A DNA stretch of 64,000 nt from Spirochaeta thermophila DSM 6192 (GCF_000147075.1 NC_014484.1:558001-622000); one strand, 5' to 3'; counted from the first letter of the stretch, positions 17,716 to 28,972 are shown. The notes: generated by a model not told the origin, from the letters alone. Program-made: numbers and translations.

Positions 17716-17760
17716 GGAGCACAGTATATGCCGCCGACCCCGAAAAGTGAAGAGGATGCG

Positions 17761-17789
17761 TTGACAAAGACGCGCAGTTTTGCTATCTT
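17761..17789 (+). promoter_or_regulatory. Promoter of tRNA-Thr and the rpmG-secE-nusG operon
   Basis: TTGACA (17761-17766), a 17-base gap and TATCTT (17784-17789), followed by ATGCTCC. It starts 17 bases before tRNA-Thr and probably drives the following tRNA, rpmG, secE and nusG genes. Confidence 0.85.
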
Positions 17790-17805
17790 ATGCTCCACGC
17801 TGGAT

Positions 17806-17878
17806 GCCTCTGTAGCTCAGTCGGTAGAGCACATCCATGGTAAGGATGGGGTCACCGGTTCAAGTCCGGTCGGAGGCT
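17806..17878 (+). tRNA. tRNA-Thr (GGU anticodon)
   Basis: The 73-base cloverleaf has acceptor GCCTCTG/CGGAGGC, anticodon stem CATCC/GGATG around ATGGTAA (anticodon GGT) and T arm ACCGG/CCGGT. The discriminator is T and CCA is not encoded. It lies 31 bases upstream of rpmG, an arrangement common in bacteria. Confidence 0.96.
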
Positions 17879-17909
17879 CTTTCGTCATTGGTGAAAGGAG
17901 CGCGTATAA

Positions 17910-18080
17910 ATGGCAAAGAAGGGAAAGGCAGTCGAGATCATCGCCCTCGCATGTTCCGAGTGCAACCGACGCAACTACACCACCAAGAAGAACAGAAGGC
18001 TCCAGGGCAAGCTCCAGCTGAGAAAGTACTGTCCGTTCGACAGGAAACACACCCTTCATGTGGAGACAAGGGTCAAATAG
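17910..18080 (+). CDS. rpmG: 50S ribosomal protein L33
   Basis: The 56-residue protein matches L33 by length, by NYTTKKN, and by the [18 protein letters not shown] end. It has the first CxxC knuckle (CSEC, near residue 15) and the third cysteine (KYC), but the fourth position of the zinc ribbon is Asp (CPFD). It therefore looks intermediate between the zinc-binding and zinc-free forms. AAAGGAG precedes the ATG. Confidence 0.95.
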   Translation: MAKKGKAVEIIALACSECNRRNYTTKKNRRLQGKLQLRKYCPFDRKHTLHVETRVK

Positions 18081-18093
18081 CTGTCGTGTAGAT

Positions 18094-18167
18094 AGGCCAG
18101 TAGCTCCAATTGGTAGAGCGCCGGTCTCCAAAACCGGATGTTGCAGGTTCGAGTCCTGCCTGGCCTG
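18094..18167 (+). tRNA. tRNA-Trp (CCA anticodon)
   Basis: The 74-base cloverleaf has acceptor AGGCCAG/CTGGCCT, anticodon stem CCGGT/ACCGG around CTCCAAA (anticodon CCA), T arm GCAGG/CCTGC and discriminator G as expected for Trp. Its position between rpmG and secE is a common bacterial arrangement. Confidence 0.96.
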
Positions 18168-18190
18168 CATATTTTTTTAGGAGTGCCGGG

Positions 18191-18370
18191 ATGCGAAAGA
18201 TCATACAGTTCTTCAAGGACGTGTGGGCGGAGATGAAGCGGGTCACCTGGCCCTCGTGGGAGGATGTGCAGGGGTCCACGCAGGTGGTCATCGTGTCGGT
18301 GGCGATCTTCGCCCTGGTGCTCGGGGCGGTGGACCTCTTGCTCCTGTTTCTGCTTGACGTGATATTCTAG
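18191..18370 (+). CDS. secE: Preprotein translocase subunit SecE
   Basis: SecE clamps SecY in the inner-membrane protein channel. This is the short one-helix form of 59 residues. It has the amphipathic KDVWAEMKRVTWPSWEDV region (9-26) with the conserved KRVTWP motif, and one membrane segment (about 32-56). It starts 23 bases after tRNA-Trp and lies 15 bases before nusG. Confidence 0.96.
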   Translation: MRKIIQFFKDVWAEMKRVTWPSWEDVQGSTQVVIVSVAIFALVLGAVDLLLLFLLDVIF

Positions 18371-18385
18371 GGAAAGGCGGGTTCG

Positions 18386-18940
18386 ATGGCACGGGGATGG
18401 TATGTCCTCCATACGTATACCGGGTATGAGAACAGGGTCGAGAAGACGCTGCGGAAGCTGATGGAGGAAGAGCCATATTCCCGGTACATCCTCGACGTGA
18501 AGGTTCCGGAAGAAGAGGTCGTCGAGGTGAAGGACGGCAAGCGTAAGGTCACGACCCGGAAGTTTCTCCCGGGCTACGTCCTCGTCGAACTGGACCTTCC
18601 CGATATCGGTTGGCGGGATGTGTGTGCCCAGATCCGTCGCATCAACGGGGTGACGGGGTTTGTAGGAACCACGGGGCAGAGCAAGCCGCACCCCATCTCC
18701 CAGGAGGAGCTCAGGCAGATCCTCCAGAAGACCGGGGAGCTCAAGGGTGAGCGGCATCTCCGTTTCGGCGAGACCTTCTCCGTGGGTGAGACGGTGCGCA
18801 TCGTGGAAGGGCCGTTTGAGTCCTTCACCGGAACCATCGAGGAAGTGAACGAGGAGCGGAGAAAGCTCCGTGTCCTGGTGGGAATCTTCGGGCGGGCGAC
18901 GCCCATCGAGGTGGATTTCCTCCAGGTGGAGAAGATATAG
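18386..18940 (+). CDS. nusG: Transcription antitermination factor NusG
   Basis: NusG binds RNA polymerase, increases processivity and links it to Rho or the ribosome. The 184 residues show the NGN domain ([18 protein letters not shown] at the start, GYVLVELDL near 64) and a C-terminal KOW domain ([17 protein letters not shown], then [10 protein letters not shown]). Length is typical and no insert is present. Confidence 0.96.
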   Translation: MARGWYVLHTYTGYENRVEKTLRKLMEEEPYSRYILDVKVPEEEVVEVKDGKRKVTTRKFLPGYVLVELDLPDIGWRDVCAQIRRINGVTGFVGTTGQSKPHPISQEELRQILQKTGELKGERHLRFGETFSVGETVRIVEGPFESFTGTIEEVNEERRKLRVLVGIFGRATPIEVDFLQVEKI

Positions 18941-19008
18941 GGAGAGAGTCTCTCTCCGGACTACTGGGAGCCCCTCGCCGGGGCGATCGTACCAGAAGGA
19001 GCAGACTG

Positions 19009-19440
19009 ATGGCGAAGAAAGAGGTGACCGCAGTCCTCAAGTTGCAGCTGCCGGCGCAGCAGGCCACTCCCGCCCCTCCCGTCGGGCCGGCCCTCGGCCC
19101 TCACGGGGTGAGTGCGCCGCAGTTCGTGCAGCAGTTCAACGACGCCACCAAGAACGTCGAGCCGGGGCTCATCGTTCCGGTGGTGATCACCATCTACAAG
19201 GATCGCACCTTCACGTTCGAGCTCAAGACTCCGCCTGCCGCGGTGCTCATCAAGAAGGCCCTCGGTATCGAGAAGGGGTCGGCAGAACCTCACAAGGTGA
19301 AGGTGGGAAAGCTCACCAAGGAGCAGCTGCGCGCGATCGCGGAGCAGAAGATGCCGGATCTCAACGCCAACGATATCGAGGCGGCCATGAGGATCATCAA
19401 GGGGACCGCCCGCAGCATGGGTGTGGAAGTGGAGGGCTAG
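19009..19440 (+). CDS. rplK: 50S ribosomal protein L11
   Basis: L11 forms the GTPase-associated centre with 23S rRNA. The 143 residues carry the proline-rich thiostrepton-binding N-terminus ([11 protein letters not shown] near 25) and the RNA-binding C-terminal domain. It follows nusG after 68 bases and heads the rplKAJL-rpoBC order. Confidence 0.97.
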   Translation: MAKKEVTAVLKLQLPAQQATPAPPVGPALGPHGVSAPQFVQQFNDATKNVEPGLIVPVVITIYKDRTFTFELKTPPAAVLIKKALGIEKGSAEPHKVKVGKLTKEQLRAIAEQKMPDLNANDIEAAMRIIKGTARSMGVEVEG

Positions 19441-19441
19441 T

Positions 19442-20122
19442 ATGGCGCGACACGGAAAGAAGTACCTGGAGGCGGTGAAGAAGTATGCCCGGCAGGAGCG
19501 GTATCCGCTCGAGCGGGCGGTCGAGCTCGTGAAGGAGCTCTCCTATGCGAACTTCGACGAGACCGTGGAGCTCTCGGTCAAGGTGAACCTCAAGAAGGGA
19601 CAGACGGTGCGCGGCACCGTGACCCTGCCGCACAGATTCGGTCAGGAGAAGCGCATCCTCGTCTTCGCGAGGGGCGACAAGGCCGAAGAGGCTCGTGAGG
19701 CGGGTGCGACCTATGTGGGTGATACCGATCTCGTCGAGAAGATACAGCAGGGGTGGCTCGACTTCGATGTGGCGGTGGCCACTCCCGACATGATGAAGGA
19801 AGTGGGAAAGCTCGGGCCCATCCTCGGGCGCCGCGGGCTCATGCCCAATCCCAAGGTGGGAACCGTGACCATGGACATAAAGGGAGCGGTGGAGAACCTC
19901 AAGCAGGGCCAGGTGGAGTTCCGTGCCGACAAGACGGGGGTCGTCCACCTCGCGGTGGGGAAGGTCTCCATGGAGCCCGAGAAGATCGTGGAGAATGTGA
20001 ACGCGGCCCTCGATGAGATGCGGCACCGGCGCCCGGCCGATACGAAGGGGGCGTTCATCAAGTCCGTGACCCTCTCGTCCACCATGGGGCCGGGAGTCAA
20101 AGTTAAGTGGGACGAGCGATAA
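19442..20122 (+). CDS. rplA: 50S ribosomal protein L1
   Basis: L1 forms the mobile stalk at the E site and in many bacteria represses its own operon. The 226 residues start MARHGKKY and include GRRGLMPNPKVGTV near 137. The ATG lies one base after the rplK stop, so the two are probably translationally coupled. Confidence 0.97.
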   Translation: MARHGKKYLEAVKKYARQERYPLERAVELVKELSYANFDETVELSVKVNLKKGQTVRGTVTLPHRFGQEKRILVFARGDKAEEAREAGATYVGDTDLVEKIQQGWLDFDVAVATPDMMKEVGKLGPILGRRGLMPNPKVGTVTMDIKGAVENLKQGQVEFRADKTGVVHLAVGKVSMEPEKIVENVNAALDEMRHRRPADTKGAFIKSVTLSSTMGPGVKVKWDER

Positions 20123-20132
20123 GGAGACGGCC

Positions 20133-20663
20133 ATGTATACCACACGAGTGACCGAGAAGAAGCGCGCGCGCGTGGAAGAGATAAAGAAGATCCTCGAGGA
20201 AGGGAAGGGGTATATCTTTGCAGATTACCGGGGCCTTACGGTGGAGCAGATCACCAGGCTCAGGAACGAGCTGCGCCAGCAGCAGGCCATCCTCAAGGTG
20301 GTGAAGAATCGCTTTGCGAAGCTCGCCTTCTCCGAGCTCGAGATAACGGGTCTGGACGAGGTCCTGCTGGGGCCCACGGTCGTGGCGGTGGCCAAGGAAG
20401 ATCCCGCGGTGGTGGCGAAGACCATCTTCAAGTACGTGAACGAGACGCCCATCAAGGTGAAGGCGGGATACATCGACGGCCAGCTCTACGGTGCGCAGCA
20501 GGTGGAGGCCATCTCCAAGCTACCGTCGAGGGCCGAGCTCCTGGCCACACTCATGGGGACCATGAATGCGCCGCTCCAGAACCTGGTGTACGCGCTCAAC
20601 GGGGTGACCACCAAGTTGGTGAGGACCCTCAAGGCGCTCGCCGACAAGATGGAACAGGGGTGA
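20133..20663 (+). CDS. rplJ: 50S ribosomal protein L10
   Basis: L10 is the base of the L7/L12 stalk. The 176 residues show the RNA-binding N-terminal domain (FADYRGLTVEQITRLR, 30-45; VVKNRF) and a C-terminal helix for L12 dimers. AAGGAG lies 7 bases before the ATG. Confidence 0.97.
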   Translation: MYTTRVTEKKRARVEEIKKILEEGKGYIFADYRGLTVEQITRLRNELRQQQAILKVVKNRFAKLAFSELEITGLDEVLLGPTVVAVAKEDPAVVAKTIFKYVNETPIKVKAGYIDGQLYGAQQVEAISKLPSRAELLATLMGTMNAPLQNLVYALNGVTTKLVRTLKALADKMEQG

Positions 20664-20667
20664 TATC

Positions 20668-20709
20668 CATCAGCGTTAGTCTTCATGTCTTGCCATGCTA
20701 TCGCTGATG
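20668..20709 (+). other. Hairpin in the rplJ-rplL spacer
   Basis: CATCAGCG (20668-20675) can pair with CGCTGATG (20702-20709) across a 26-base loop. There is no T-run, so it is not a terminator. Its position before rplL suggests mRNA processing or translation enhancement, since L12 is needed in several copies per ribosome. This role is inferred. Confidence 0.45.
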
Positions 20710-20744
20710 AATCAAACAATACTACATTGAGAGGAGAAGATAAT

Positions 20745-21131
20745 ATGGCAAAGCTCAGTACCGAAGAGATCCTGGACGCGATTTCGCAGATGACCGTGCT
20801 CGAAGTGGCCGAGCTCGTCAAGGCCATGGAGGAGAAGTTCGGTGTGACCGCGGCGGCCCCCGTGGCGGTGGCGGCGGCTCCCGCTGCCGGTGCAGCAGCT
20901 CCCCAGGAGGAGGAGAAGAGCGAGTTCGACGTGATCCTCAAGGGGGTGGCCGACGGCAAGAAGATCCCGGTCATCAAAGTGGTCCGGGAAGTCATGGGCC
21001 TCGGTCTCAAGGAGGCCAAGGACTTCGTGGAGGCTCCGGGTAAGGCCGTCAAGGAAGGGGTCTCCAAACAGGAAGCCGAAGAGCTCAAGAAAAAACTCGA
21101 AGAAGCAGGTGCCGTTGTCGAGATTAAATAA
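20745..21131 (+). CDS. rplL: 50S ribosomal protein L7/L12
   Basis: L7/L12 dimers form the stalk that recruits translational GTPases. The 128 residues show the N-terminal dimerisation helices, an Ala/Pro-rich hinge (about 38-56) and the C-terminal domain with [20 protein letters not shown]. The ATG at 20745 follows GAGAGGAGAAG. Confidence 0.97.
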   Translation: MAKLSTEEILDAISQMTVLEVAELVKAMEEKFGVTAAAPVAVAAAPAAGAAAPQEEEKSEFDVILKGVADGKKIPVIKVVREVMGLGLKEAKDFVEAPGKAVKEGVSKQEAEELKKKLEEAGAVVEIK

Positions 21132-21162
21132 GGATGCACTATACAACCTGCAGTGCGATTCT

Positions 21163-21196
21163 CACACCACCAGACGCGGGTCTGGTGGTGTGTTTT
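21163..21196 (+). terminator. Attenuator between rplL and rpoB
   Basis: A 12-bp perfect stem, CACACCACCAGA (21163-21174) and TCTGGTGGTGTG (21181-21192) around CGCGGG, is followed by TTTT. A partial terminator here would lower rpoBC relative to ribosomal protein expression, as known in E. coli. No internal promoter stands out before rpoB. Confidence 0.8.
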
Positions 21197-21255
21197 CTCA
21201 TGATCACCCAGGTCTGCTTCTTGTGTAAACCCATTACTCTGTAGGGGGAAGCCTG

Positions 21256-24200
21256 ATGTTTAGCAGAGACACCGAGGTAACACGCCAGCTCCTCACCACC
21301 GGCCGTCCGGAGGTGATGGATCTGCCGAATCTTCTCGAAGTCCAGTTTAGTTCATACGAGAAGTTTCTGCAAGCCGAAAAGATAAGGAAAGGGGAACCTC
21401 TCGCGGTCCAGGGCCTGGAGGAGGTCTTCCGGTCCTCCTTCCCCATAGAGAGTCCCAACGGCGACATGCGTCTCGAGTATGACTTCTACACCCTGGATTT
21501 CGAGGCCATCAAGTACTCCGAAGAGGAGTGCAAAAGGAAGGGGTTGACCTACGCGGTGCCGCTCAAGGCGCAGATCAACCTCATCTTTCTCGAAACCGGC
21601 GAGATTCGTCAGAAGATGATCTATCTCGGTGATATCCCCCTCATGACCGACAGGGGGACGTTCATCATCAACGGAGCTGAGCGCGTGGTGGTGAGCCAGA
21701 TTCATCGATCGCCGGGCGTCATCTTCTCCCACGAGAAGGGTGTCTATGGAGCCCGTATCATCCCCTACAGAGGCTCGTGGCTGGAGTTCGAGGTCGACGC
21801 CAAGAAGGACCTCATCTATGCGAAAATAGATAGAAAGAAACGGATACTCGGGACCCTCTTCCTCCGTGCCCTCGGGTTCGATACGAGGGAGAAGATCATC
21901 TCGGCCTTCTACGAGACGAAGGAGGTGGCGGTCTCCCCGGAGACGAAGGATGCGGTCGTGGGGAGGGTGCTCGCCAGGGACGTGTGCACGGGCGAAGGCC
22001 CCGATCAGAAGAAGCTCCTCCGTGCTGGAGCGAAGATCCACCCCCACGAGATGGACGAGCTCCTCCATGCCGGCGTGGAGCGCGTGTGGGTCATCGACGA
22101 CGAACATCCGGATTCCCTCCATTCGGAGGTGATCCTCAACTGTTTCGACCGCGAGGAGGCCAAATACACCCGGGAGGAGGAGGGGATCGACGAGCCCACC
22201 AAGGAGGATGCCATCATCGCCGTGTATTCGGCCATCATGCCCGGGGATCCCATCACCATAGAGAACGCGGAGAAGGACCTCCAGGCCATGTTCTTCTCCG
22301 AGCGCCGCTACGACCTCGGCGACGTGGGGCGCTACAAGCTGAACAAGAAGTTCGACTATGATCCGCCTCTCTCGACCACGGTGCTCACGCTCGACGACAT
22401 CGTGAACACCATGCGCCACCTCATCAAGGTGTACATCGGCGAGGAACCGGTGGACGATATCGACCACCTCGGGAACCGGCGTGTGAGATCGGTGGGAGAG
22501 CTCCTCACCGCCGAGCTCAAGACCGCCTTCTCCCGTATGGAGCGTATCGCAAAGGAACGCATGTCGCTCAAGGAGAGCGATACGATAAAGCCCCAGGACC
22601 TCATCTCCATAAAGCCCATCGTGGCGGCCATCAAGGAGTTCTTCGGATCGAGCCAGCTCTCGCAGTTCATGGATCAGGTGAACCCGCTCTCCGAGCTCAC
22701 CCACAAGCGACGGCTCAACGCCCTCGGGCCCGGAGGGCTCTCCCGGGAACGGGCGGGATTCGAGGTGCGGGACGTGCACTACACCCACTACGGGAGGATG
22801 TGTCCCATCGAGACCCCGGAAGGTCCGAACATCGGACTCATCCTCTCGCTCGCACTCTACGCGCGGGTGAACGAGTACGGGTTCCTCGAGGCCCCCTACC
22901 GCAAGGTGAAGGACGGCCGCGTCACGAACGAGATCGAGTATCTCACGGCCATGGACGAGGAGAAGTATTTCATCGCCCAGGCGAATGCGCCCATCGACGA
23001 GAAGGGCCGGTTCCTCACGGACCAGGTCTCGGTGAGGAAGGGGGGCGACTACACCACCCGGCCGCCCGAGGCGATCCAGTACATGGATGTCTCGCCGCGG
23101 CAGATCGTGTCCGCATCGGCCTCGCTCATCCCCTTCCTCGAGCACGACGACGCGAACCGGGCCCTCATGGGGTCGAACATGCAGCGCCAGGCCGTGCCCC
23201 TCATCTTCCCGGAGCCCCCCAGGGTGGGGACCGGCATGGAGCGACGGTGCGCCTACGACTCCGGTGTGGTGGTGAAGGCGAGGCGTGCCGGGGTGGTGGA
23301 ATACGTCTCTTCCACCAAGGTGGTGATCAAGCCGGACGGGGTCACCGACGAGAGGGAGCGGGACATCTACTTCCTCCAGAAGTACCAGCGGACCAACCAG
23401 GATACGTGCTTCAACCAACGCCCCATCGTGAACAAGGGGCAGCGGGTGGAGAAGGGGGACGTGCTCGCGGACGGACCCTCCACGTTCAAGGGCGAGCTCG
23501 CCCTGGGACGGAACGTGCTCGTGGCCTTCGTCCCCTGGTACGGGTACAACTTCGAGGACGCCATCCTCATCTCGGAGCGACTCCTCAAGCAGGATGTGTT
23601 CACCTCCATACATATCAAGGAGTTCTCGATAGAGGTGCGGGAGACGAAGCTGGGGCCGGAGAAGATCACCCGTGACATCCCGAACGTGAGCGAGAAACAC
23701 CTCGAGCACCTCGACGAAGAGGGAATCGTGAGGATCGGGGCCAAGGTGAAGTCGGGTTCGATCCTGGTGGGAAAGATCACTCCAAAGTCCGACGCCGAGC
23801 TCACGCCGGAATTCAAGCTCCTCAATTCGATCTTCGGAGAAAAGGCAAAGGACGTGCGGGACACCTCCCTCAGGGTGCCGCACGGCGCCGAGGGGACGGT
23901 GATCGACGTGCAGCGCCTCCGCAGGTCCGAGGGTGACGAGCTTCCTCCGGGTGTGGAGGAGGTGGTGAAGGTCCTTGTGGCCTCCAAGCGGAAGCTCCAG
24001 GAAGGTGACAAGATGGCGGGACGTCACGGGAACAAGGGTGTCATCTCCCGGGTCCTCCCGGAGGAGGACATGCCCTTCCTCGCGGACGGCACCCCGGTGG
24101 ACATCTGCCTCAATCCCCTGGGCGTGCCCTCCCGAATGAACCTGGGCCAGATACTCGAGACCGAGTTGGGATGGGCTGCCGTGGCCCTCGACGAGTGGTA

Positions 24201-24750
24201 CGCCACGCCGGTCTTCGAATCGGCGAGTCCCGAGATGATCGAGGAGAAGCTGAGGGAGGCGGGTCTCCCCGAGACCTCCAAGACCACCCTGTACGACGGA
24301 CGAACGGGGGAGGCCTTCCATCAGCCGGTGATGGTGGGCTACATGTACATGCTCAAGCTCAACCACCTGGTGGACGACAAGATGCACGCCCGTTCCACCG
24401 GTCCTTACTCCCTCGTGACGCAGCAGCCGCTCGGAGGAAAGGCCCAGTTCGGCGGTCAGCGTCTCGGGGAGATGGAGGTATGGGCTCTGGAGGCCTACGG
24501 CGCGGCGAATACCCTCCAGGAGCTGCTCACCATAAAGTCCGACGACATGGAAGGACGCACCAAGATCTACGAGAGCATCGTCAAGGGCGAGCCCTCGACC
24601 TCTCCGGGGATCCCGGAGTCCTTCAATGTGCTCGTCCAGGAGCTGAGAGGCCTTGCCCTCGATATCACGGTGCAGGACACGAAGGGTAAGCCCGTTCCGC
24701 TCACCGAGCGGGACGAAGAACTCCTCACCCGCCAGGGTGAAAAATTCTAG
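21256..24750 (+). CDS. rpoB: RNA polymerase beta subunit
   Basis: The beta subunit forms half of the polymerase active-site cleft. The 1164 residues are shorter than E. coli beta (1342) because lineage-specific inserts are missing. The rifampicin cluster I reads [20 protein letters not shown]; Asp, His and Arg positions are standard, but E. coli Ser531 is Asn488 here. Other landmarks are NIGLILSLA, the [13 protein letters not shown] block and [15 protein letters not shown]. The gene is followed after 11 bases by rpoC. Confidence 0.98.
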   Translation: MFSRDTEVTRQLLTTGRPEVMDLPNLLEVQFSSYEKFLQAEKIRKGEPLAVQGLEEVFRSSFPIESPNGDMRLEYDFYTLDFEAIKYSEEECKRKGLTYAVPLKAQINLIFLETGEIRQKMIYLGDIPLMTDRGTFIINGAERVVVSQIHRSPGVIFSHEKGVYGARIIPYRGSWLEFEVDAKKDLIYAKIDRKKRILGTLFLRALGFDTREKIISAFYETKEVAVSPETKDAVVGRVLARDVCTGEGPDQKKLLRAGAKIHPHEMDELLHAGVERVWVIDDEHPDSLHSEVILNCFDREEAKYTREEEGIDEPTKEDAIIAVYSAIMPGDPITIENAEKDLQAMFFSERRYDLGDVGRYKLNKKFDYDPPLSTTVLTLDDIVNTMRHLIKVYIGEEPVDDIDHLGNRRVRSVGELLTAELKTAFSRMERIAKERMSLKESDTIKPQDLISIKPIVAAIKEFFGSSQLSQFMDQVNPLSELTHKRRLNALGPGGLSRERAGFEVRDVHYTHYGRMCPIETPEGPNIGLILSLALYARVNEYGFLEAPYRKVKDGRVTNEIEYLTAMDEEKYFIAQANAPIDEKGRFLTDQVSVRKGGDYTTRPPEAIQYMDVSPRQIVSASASLIPFLEHDDANRALMGSNMQRQAVPLIFPEPPRVGTGMERRCAYDSGVVVKARRAGVVEYVSSTKVVIKPDGVTDERERDIYFLQKYQRTNQDTCFNQRPIVNKGQRVEKGDVLADGPSTFKGELALGRNVLVAFVPWYGYNFEDAILISERLLKQDVFTSIHIKEFSIEVRETKLGPEKITRDIPNVSEKHLEHLDEEGIVRIGAKVKSGSILVGKITPKSDAELTPEFKLLNSIFGEKAKDVRDTSLRVPHGAEGTVIDVQRLRRSEGDELPPGVEEVVKVLVASKRKLQEGDKMAGRHGNKGVISRVLPEEDMPFLADGTPVDICLNPLGVPSRMNLGQILETELGWAAVALDEWYATPVFESASPEMIEEKLREAGLPETSKTTLYDGRTGEAFHQPVMVGYMYMLKLNHLVDDKMHARSTGPYSLVTQQPLGGKAQFGGQRLGEMEVWALEAYGAANTLQELLTIKSDDMEGRTKIYESIVKGEPSTSPGIPESFNVLVQELRGLALDITVQDTKGKPVPLTERDEELLTRQGEKF

Positions 24751-24761
24751 GAGGCCCGGGC

Positions 24762-27700
24762 ATGAAGAACATGCAGGAGTTTGCTGCAATCAGGATAATG
24801 CTCGCTTCCCCGGAACTCATCAGGGCTCGCAGTTACGGGGAGGTGAAGAAGCCGGAGACCATCAACTACCGCACCCTCAGGCCGGAGCGCGACGGTCTTT
24901 TCTGTGAGCGGATCTTCGGTACCACCAAGGAGTGGGAGTGTTACTGTGGGAAGTTCAAGTCCATCCGATACAAGGGGGTGGTCTGTGACCGGTGCGGCGT
25001 CGAGGTGACCCACTTCAAGGTGAGGAGGGAGCGGATGGGGCATATCGAGCTCGCCGCCCCTGTCTCCCACATATGGTTCTACCGCTCCGTGCCCTCCCGC
25101 ATGGGGCTCCTCCTCGACCTGAGTGTCTCGGCCCTCCGGTCGGTGCTCTACTACGAGCAGTACATCGTGATCGATCCGGGTGACACGGATCTCAAGAAGA
25201 TGGAGCTCCTCACCGAGGAGGAGTACCTCGAGGCCCGCGAGCGGTACGGCATGTCGTTCACCGCGGGGATAGGGGCCGAGGCGATCCGGACCCTCCTCAA
25301 GAACCTGGATCTGGACGCCCTCGCCGCGGAGCTCCGGGCCAAGATGTTGGAGAAGGGGCCCAAGGCGGACAAGCGTCTCCTCAAGCGGCTCGAGCTCGTG
25401 GAGCAGTTCAGGGACTCGGGCAACAGGCCTGAGTGGATGATCCTCGACGTGATCCCGGTGATCCCGCCCGAGCTCAGGCCCATGGTACAGCTCGACGGCG
25501 GGAGGTTCGCCACCTCGGATCTCAACGACCTCTACCGGAGGGTCATCAACCGCAACAACAGGCTCAAGCGGCTCATGGCCCTCAATGCCCCTGACATCAT
25601 CATCCGGAACGAGAAGCGCATGCTCCAGGAGGCGGTGGACGCCCTCTTCGACAACTCCAAGAAGCGACGGGCGGTGAAAGGCGCCTCCAACCGCCCCCTC
25701 AAGTCGCTCTCGGACATCCTCAGGGGCAAGCAGGGGCGATTCCGCCAGAACCTGCTCGGGAAACGCGTCGACTACTCCGGACGGTCGGTCATCGTGGTGG
25801 GACCCGAGCTCAAGATGCACCAGTGCGGGCTGCCAGTGAAGATGGCCCTCGAGCTCTTCAAGCCCTTCATCATGCGCAAGCTCGTGGAGCGAGAGGTGGT
25901 CTACAACATCAAGCGGGCCAAGACCCTCGTGGAGCAGGAGGCCGACGAGGTCTGGGCCGTGCTCGACGAGGTGATCCAGGAGCACCCCGTGCTCCTCAAC
26001 CGGGCGCCCACCCTCCACCGACTGGGGATCCAGGCCTTCGAGCCGGTGCTCGTGGAGGGGAAGGCGATCAAGCTCCATCCCCTCGTGTGTCACGCCTACA
26101 ACGCGGACTTCGACGGCGACCAGATGGCGGTGCACGTGCCGCTCACCCAGGCCGCCCAGACCGAGTGCTGGACCCTCATGCTCTCCTCGCGGAACCTCCT
26201 CAATCCCGCGAACGGTAAACCCATCGTCTTCCCTTCACAGGACATGGTCCTCGGCATCTACTACCTCACCCAGGTGAAGAAGGGGGCGAAGGGCGAGGGG
26301 CGGTACTTCGCCTCGGAGGACGAGCTCGTGTACGCGGCCGAGTGCGGGGCGGTGGACTACCACGCCCTGGTGAAGGTGCGCGTCTCCAAGGCCCCCCACA
26401 ACGGTGCGTTCGTGGAGACCAGCGCGGGCCGGGTGATCTTCAACCAGGCCCTCCCGCCCGAGTTGGAGTTCGTGAACCAGGTGTTCACCGACAAGGAGCT
26501 CAGGCAGTTCGTGGGGCGCGTGTACCAGGAGAAGGGACGGGGGGTTGCCGTCCGTCTCCTCGATGCGATGAAGGAGATCGGCTTCAAGTATGCGACCCTC
26601 TCCGGTACCACCTTCTCGCTGGCCGATGTGGTGGTTCCCGAGGACAAGAAGGCGATGATAGAGGAGGCGAACCAGAAGGTCGCCGCCATCCAGGAGCAGT
26701 ACCTCTCAGGGCACATCACGAACGAGGAACGATACAACCGCGTGATCGAGGTGTGGAGCAAGACGAACGAAGACCTCACCAACGTGATGATGAAGGTCCT
26801 CAGGGAGGATCGCGATGGGTTCAACCCGCTCTACATGATGGCCCACTCGGGGGCCCGTGGAAGCCGGAGCCAGATCAGGCAGCTTGCGGCGATGCGCGGT
26901 CTCATGGCGAAACCGTCGGGAGAGATCATCGAGCTGCCCATCAGGGCGAACTTCAAGGAAGGGCTCTCGGTGATCGAGTACTTCATCTCCACGAACGGTG
27001 CGCGTAAGGGGCTCGCCGACACGGCCCTCAAGACCGCGGACGCCGGCTATCTCACGAGACGGCTCGTGGATATCGCCCAGGACGTGGTGGTGAACGAAGA
27101 GGACTGCGGTACCATCAACGGGATCGAGATGCGCGCCCTCAAGGACGGTGAGGAGATCGTGGAGAACCTGGCCGACAGGATCAAGGGACGGTTCACCATC
27201 GAACGGGTGAAGCATCCCATCACCGGCGAGATCATCGTGGACGTGGACCAGGAGATCACCGACGAGAAGGCGCGTGAGATCGAGGAGGCCGGTATAGAGG
27301 CGGTGCGGGTGCGGAGCGTGCTCACCTGTGAGGCACGGCACGGTGTGTGTCAGAAGTGTTACGGCCGTAACCTGGCGACCAACCGCCTCGTGGAGATAGG
27401 GGAAGCGGTGGGCATCGTCGCTGCGCAGTCGATCGGCCAGCCGGGTACCCAGCTCACCATGCGTACCTTCCACATCGGGGGTACTGCCACCAGGGTGGTG
27501 GAGGAGAACCGCGTGTATCTCAAGTACCCGGTGCTCGTGGAATCGCTGGAGGGCAATGTCGTGGAGCTGGAGACGGGTATACGCCTCTTCACCCGTCGCG
27601 GGAAAGTGAAGGCCCGGAGGATCCTCGAGACGCACGCCCTCGACGAGAAGGACGAGGTGCTCGTAGAGGATGATCAGAAGGTGATGACGGGGCAGCCCCT

Positions 27701-28970
27701 CCTCAGGCGTGCATCGGGTGAGGAGATCTTCTCCGGCCACAACGCCATCGTCCGCCTGAAGGGGGACAGGCTCCTCCTCGTGGCCCAGGAACAGTCGGTG
27801 GAGATCAGAAACGGATCGGAGATCTTCGTCCATCCGGGCGACGTGCTCGATGCGGGAGAGACCATCGCGGTCTTCGACCCCTTCAGTGAGCCCATCATCG
27901 CGGAACAGAGCGGTGTGGTGAAGTACCACGACATGGTACTGGGCACGACCCTCCGGGAGGAGGTGAACGAGGATACCGGGAAGATAGAGAAGAAGATCAC
28001 CGAGCACCAGCTCGAACGTCTCCAGCCCAGGATCGTGATAGAGGACGACGAGGGCAACGAGCTCGGCGTGTACTACCTCCCGGGCGGTGCCTATGTGAAC
28101 GTGGAAGACGGGGAGCGCATCACCGCTGGTCGTACCCTCGCGCGGATGCTCAGGGAGAGCGTCCGAACCATGGACATCACCGGTGGTCTGCCCCGGGTGG
28201 GTGAGCTCTTCGAGGCCCGCAAGGCCAAGAACGCCGCGGTCCTCGCCCAGGTGAGCGGCACGGTGCACTTCCATGGTATCGTGAAGGGCAAGCGGGTGAT
28301 CGTGGTGGAGGACGAGTTCGGTCGGGAATACAAGCACCTCATCCCCATGGGACGCCACCTCCTCGTCCGGGAAGGCGACCACGTGGAGGCGGGCGAGAAA
28401 CTCTGTGAGGGCCCCGTGAGCCCCCACGAGGTCCTCCGGATTCTGGGAGAAAACGCGCTTCAGGCATTCCTCCTCAACGAGATACAGGAGGTGTACCGGC
28501 TCCAGGGGGTGGAGATCAACGACAAGCACATCGCCATCATCATCAGGCAGATGATGAAGAAGGTGGAGATCGTCGAGGTGGGAGACACCAAGTTCATCTA
28601 CGGCCAACAGGTCGACAGACGGGAGTTCTTCGAGGAGAACGAGCGTGTGCGACGGCAGGGCGGACAACCCGCCGTGGCTCGGCCTCTGCTCCTCGGTATC
28701 ACCAAGGCTTCCCTCAGCATCGATTCCTTCATCGCTGCGGCCTCCTTCCAGGAGACCACCAGGGTGCTCACCAATGCCGCGATCGCAGGATCGGTGGACT
28801 ACCTGCGAGGGCTCAAGGAGAACGTGATCATCGGTCACCTCATCCCTGCCGGGACGGGGGTCCAGCGGTATCGAGAGATCAAGCTCTACGACGAACACAA
28901 GCAGGATCTCGACCTCAAGGTGAGGGAGCTGCTCGAGGCGCGATCCCAGGAGGAGACCCTCGAGATCTAG
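24762..28970 (+). CDS. rpoC: RNA polymerase beta' subunit
   Basis: The beta' subunit carries the catalytic magnesium. The 1402 residues show the N-terminal zinc ribbon ([20 protein letters not shown], near 66-85), the catalytic [12 protein letters not shown] loop near 446, and the trigger-loop region. The second zinc site is C...CQKCYGRNL, near 855-870. An AGGAGG ribosome site precedes the ATG. It ends two bases before the str promoter. Confidence 0.98.
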   Translation: MKNMQEFAAIRIMLASPELIRARSYGEVKKPETINYRTLRPERDGLFCERIFGTTKEWECYCGKFKSIRYKGVVCDRCGVEVTHFKVRRERMGHIELAAPVSHIWFYRSVPSRMGLLLDLSVSALRSVLYYEQYIVIDPGDTDLKKMELLTEEEYLEARERYGMSFTAGIGAEAIRTLLKNLDLDALAAELRAKMLEKGPKADKRLLKRLELVEQFRDSGNRPEWMILDVIPVIPPELRPMVQLDGGRFATSDLNDLYRRVINRNNRLKRLMALNAPDIIIRNEKRMLQEAVDALFDNSKKRRAVKGASNRPLKSLSDILRGKQGRFRQNLLGKRVDYSGRSVIVVGPELKMHQCGLPVKMALELFKPFIMRKLVEREVVYNIKRAKTLVEQEADEVWAVLDEVIQEHPVLLNRAPTLHRLGIQAFEPVLVEGKAIKLHPLVCHAYNADFDGDQMAVHVPLTQAAQTECWTLMLSSRNLLNPANGKPIVFPSQDMVLGIYYLTQVKKGAKGEGRYFASEDELVYAAECGAVDYHALVKVRVSKAPHNGAFVETSAGRVIFNQALPPELEFVNQVFTDKELRQFVGRVYQEKGRGVAVRLLDAMKEIGFKYATLSGTTFSLADVVVPEDKKAMIEEANQKVAAIQEQYLSGHITNEERYNRVIEVWSKTNEDLTNVMMKVLREDRDGFNPLYMMAHSGARGSRSQIRQLAAMRGLMAKPSGEIIELPIRANFKEGLSVIEYFISTNGARKGLADTALKTADAGYLTRRLVDIAQDVVVNEEDCGTINGIEMRALKDGEEIVENLADRIKGRFTIERVKHPITGEIIVDVDQEITDEKAREIEEAGIEAVRVRSVLTCEARHGVCQKCYGRNLATNRLVEIGEAVGIVAAQSIGQPGTQLTMRTFHIGGTATRVVEENRVYLKYPVLVESLEGNVVELETGIRLFTRRGKVKARRILETHALDEKDEVLVEDDQKVMTGQPLLRRASGEEIFSGHNAIVRLKGDRLLLVAQEQSVEIRNGSEIFVHPGDVLDAGETIAVFDPFSEPIIAEQSGVVKYHDMVLGTTLREEVNEDTGKIEKKITEHQLERLQPRIVIEDDEGNELGVYYLPGGAYVNVEDGERITAGRTLARMLRESVRTMDITGGLPRVGELFEARKAKNAAVLAQVSGTVHFHGIVKGKRVIVVEDEFGREYKHLIPMGRHLLVREGDHVEAGEKLCEGPVSPHEVLRILGENALQAFLLNEIQEVYRLQGVEINDKHIAIIIRQMMKKVEIVEVGDTKFIYGQQVDRREFFEENERVRRQGGQPAVARPLLLGITKASLSIDSFIAAASFQETTRVLTNAAIAGSVDYLRGLKENVIIGHLIPAGTGVQRYREIKLYDEHKQDLDLKVRELLEARSQEETLEI

Positions 28971-28972
28971 AC

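Noticed and set aside
21132-21255. Separate promoter for rpoB
   Set aside because: No TTGACA-like and TATAAT-like pair at 15-19 bases was found; the hairpin at 21163 fits attenuation better.
21352-24789. 1145-codon frame antisense to rpoB
   Set aside because: It mirrors rpoB with a His/Arg/Leu-rich composition typical of antisense frames in GC-rich genomes.
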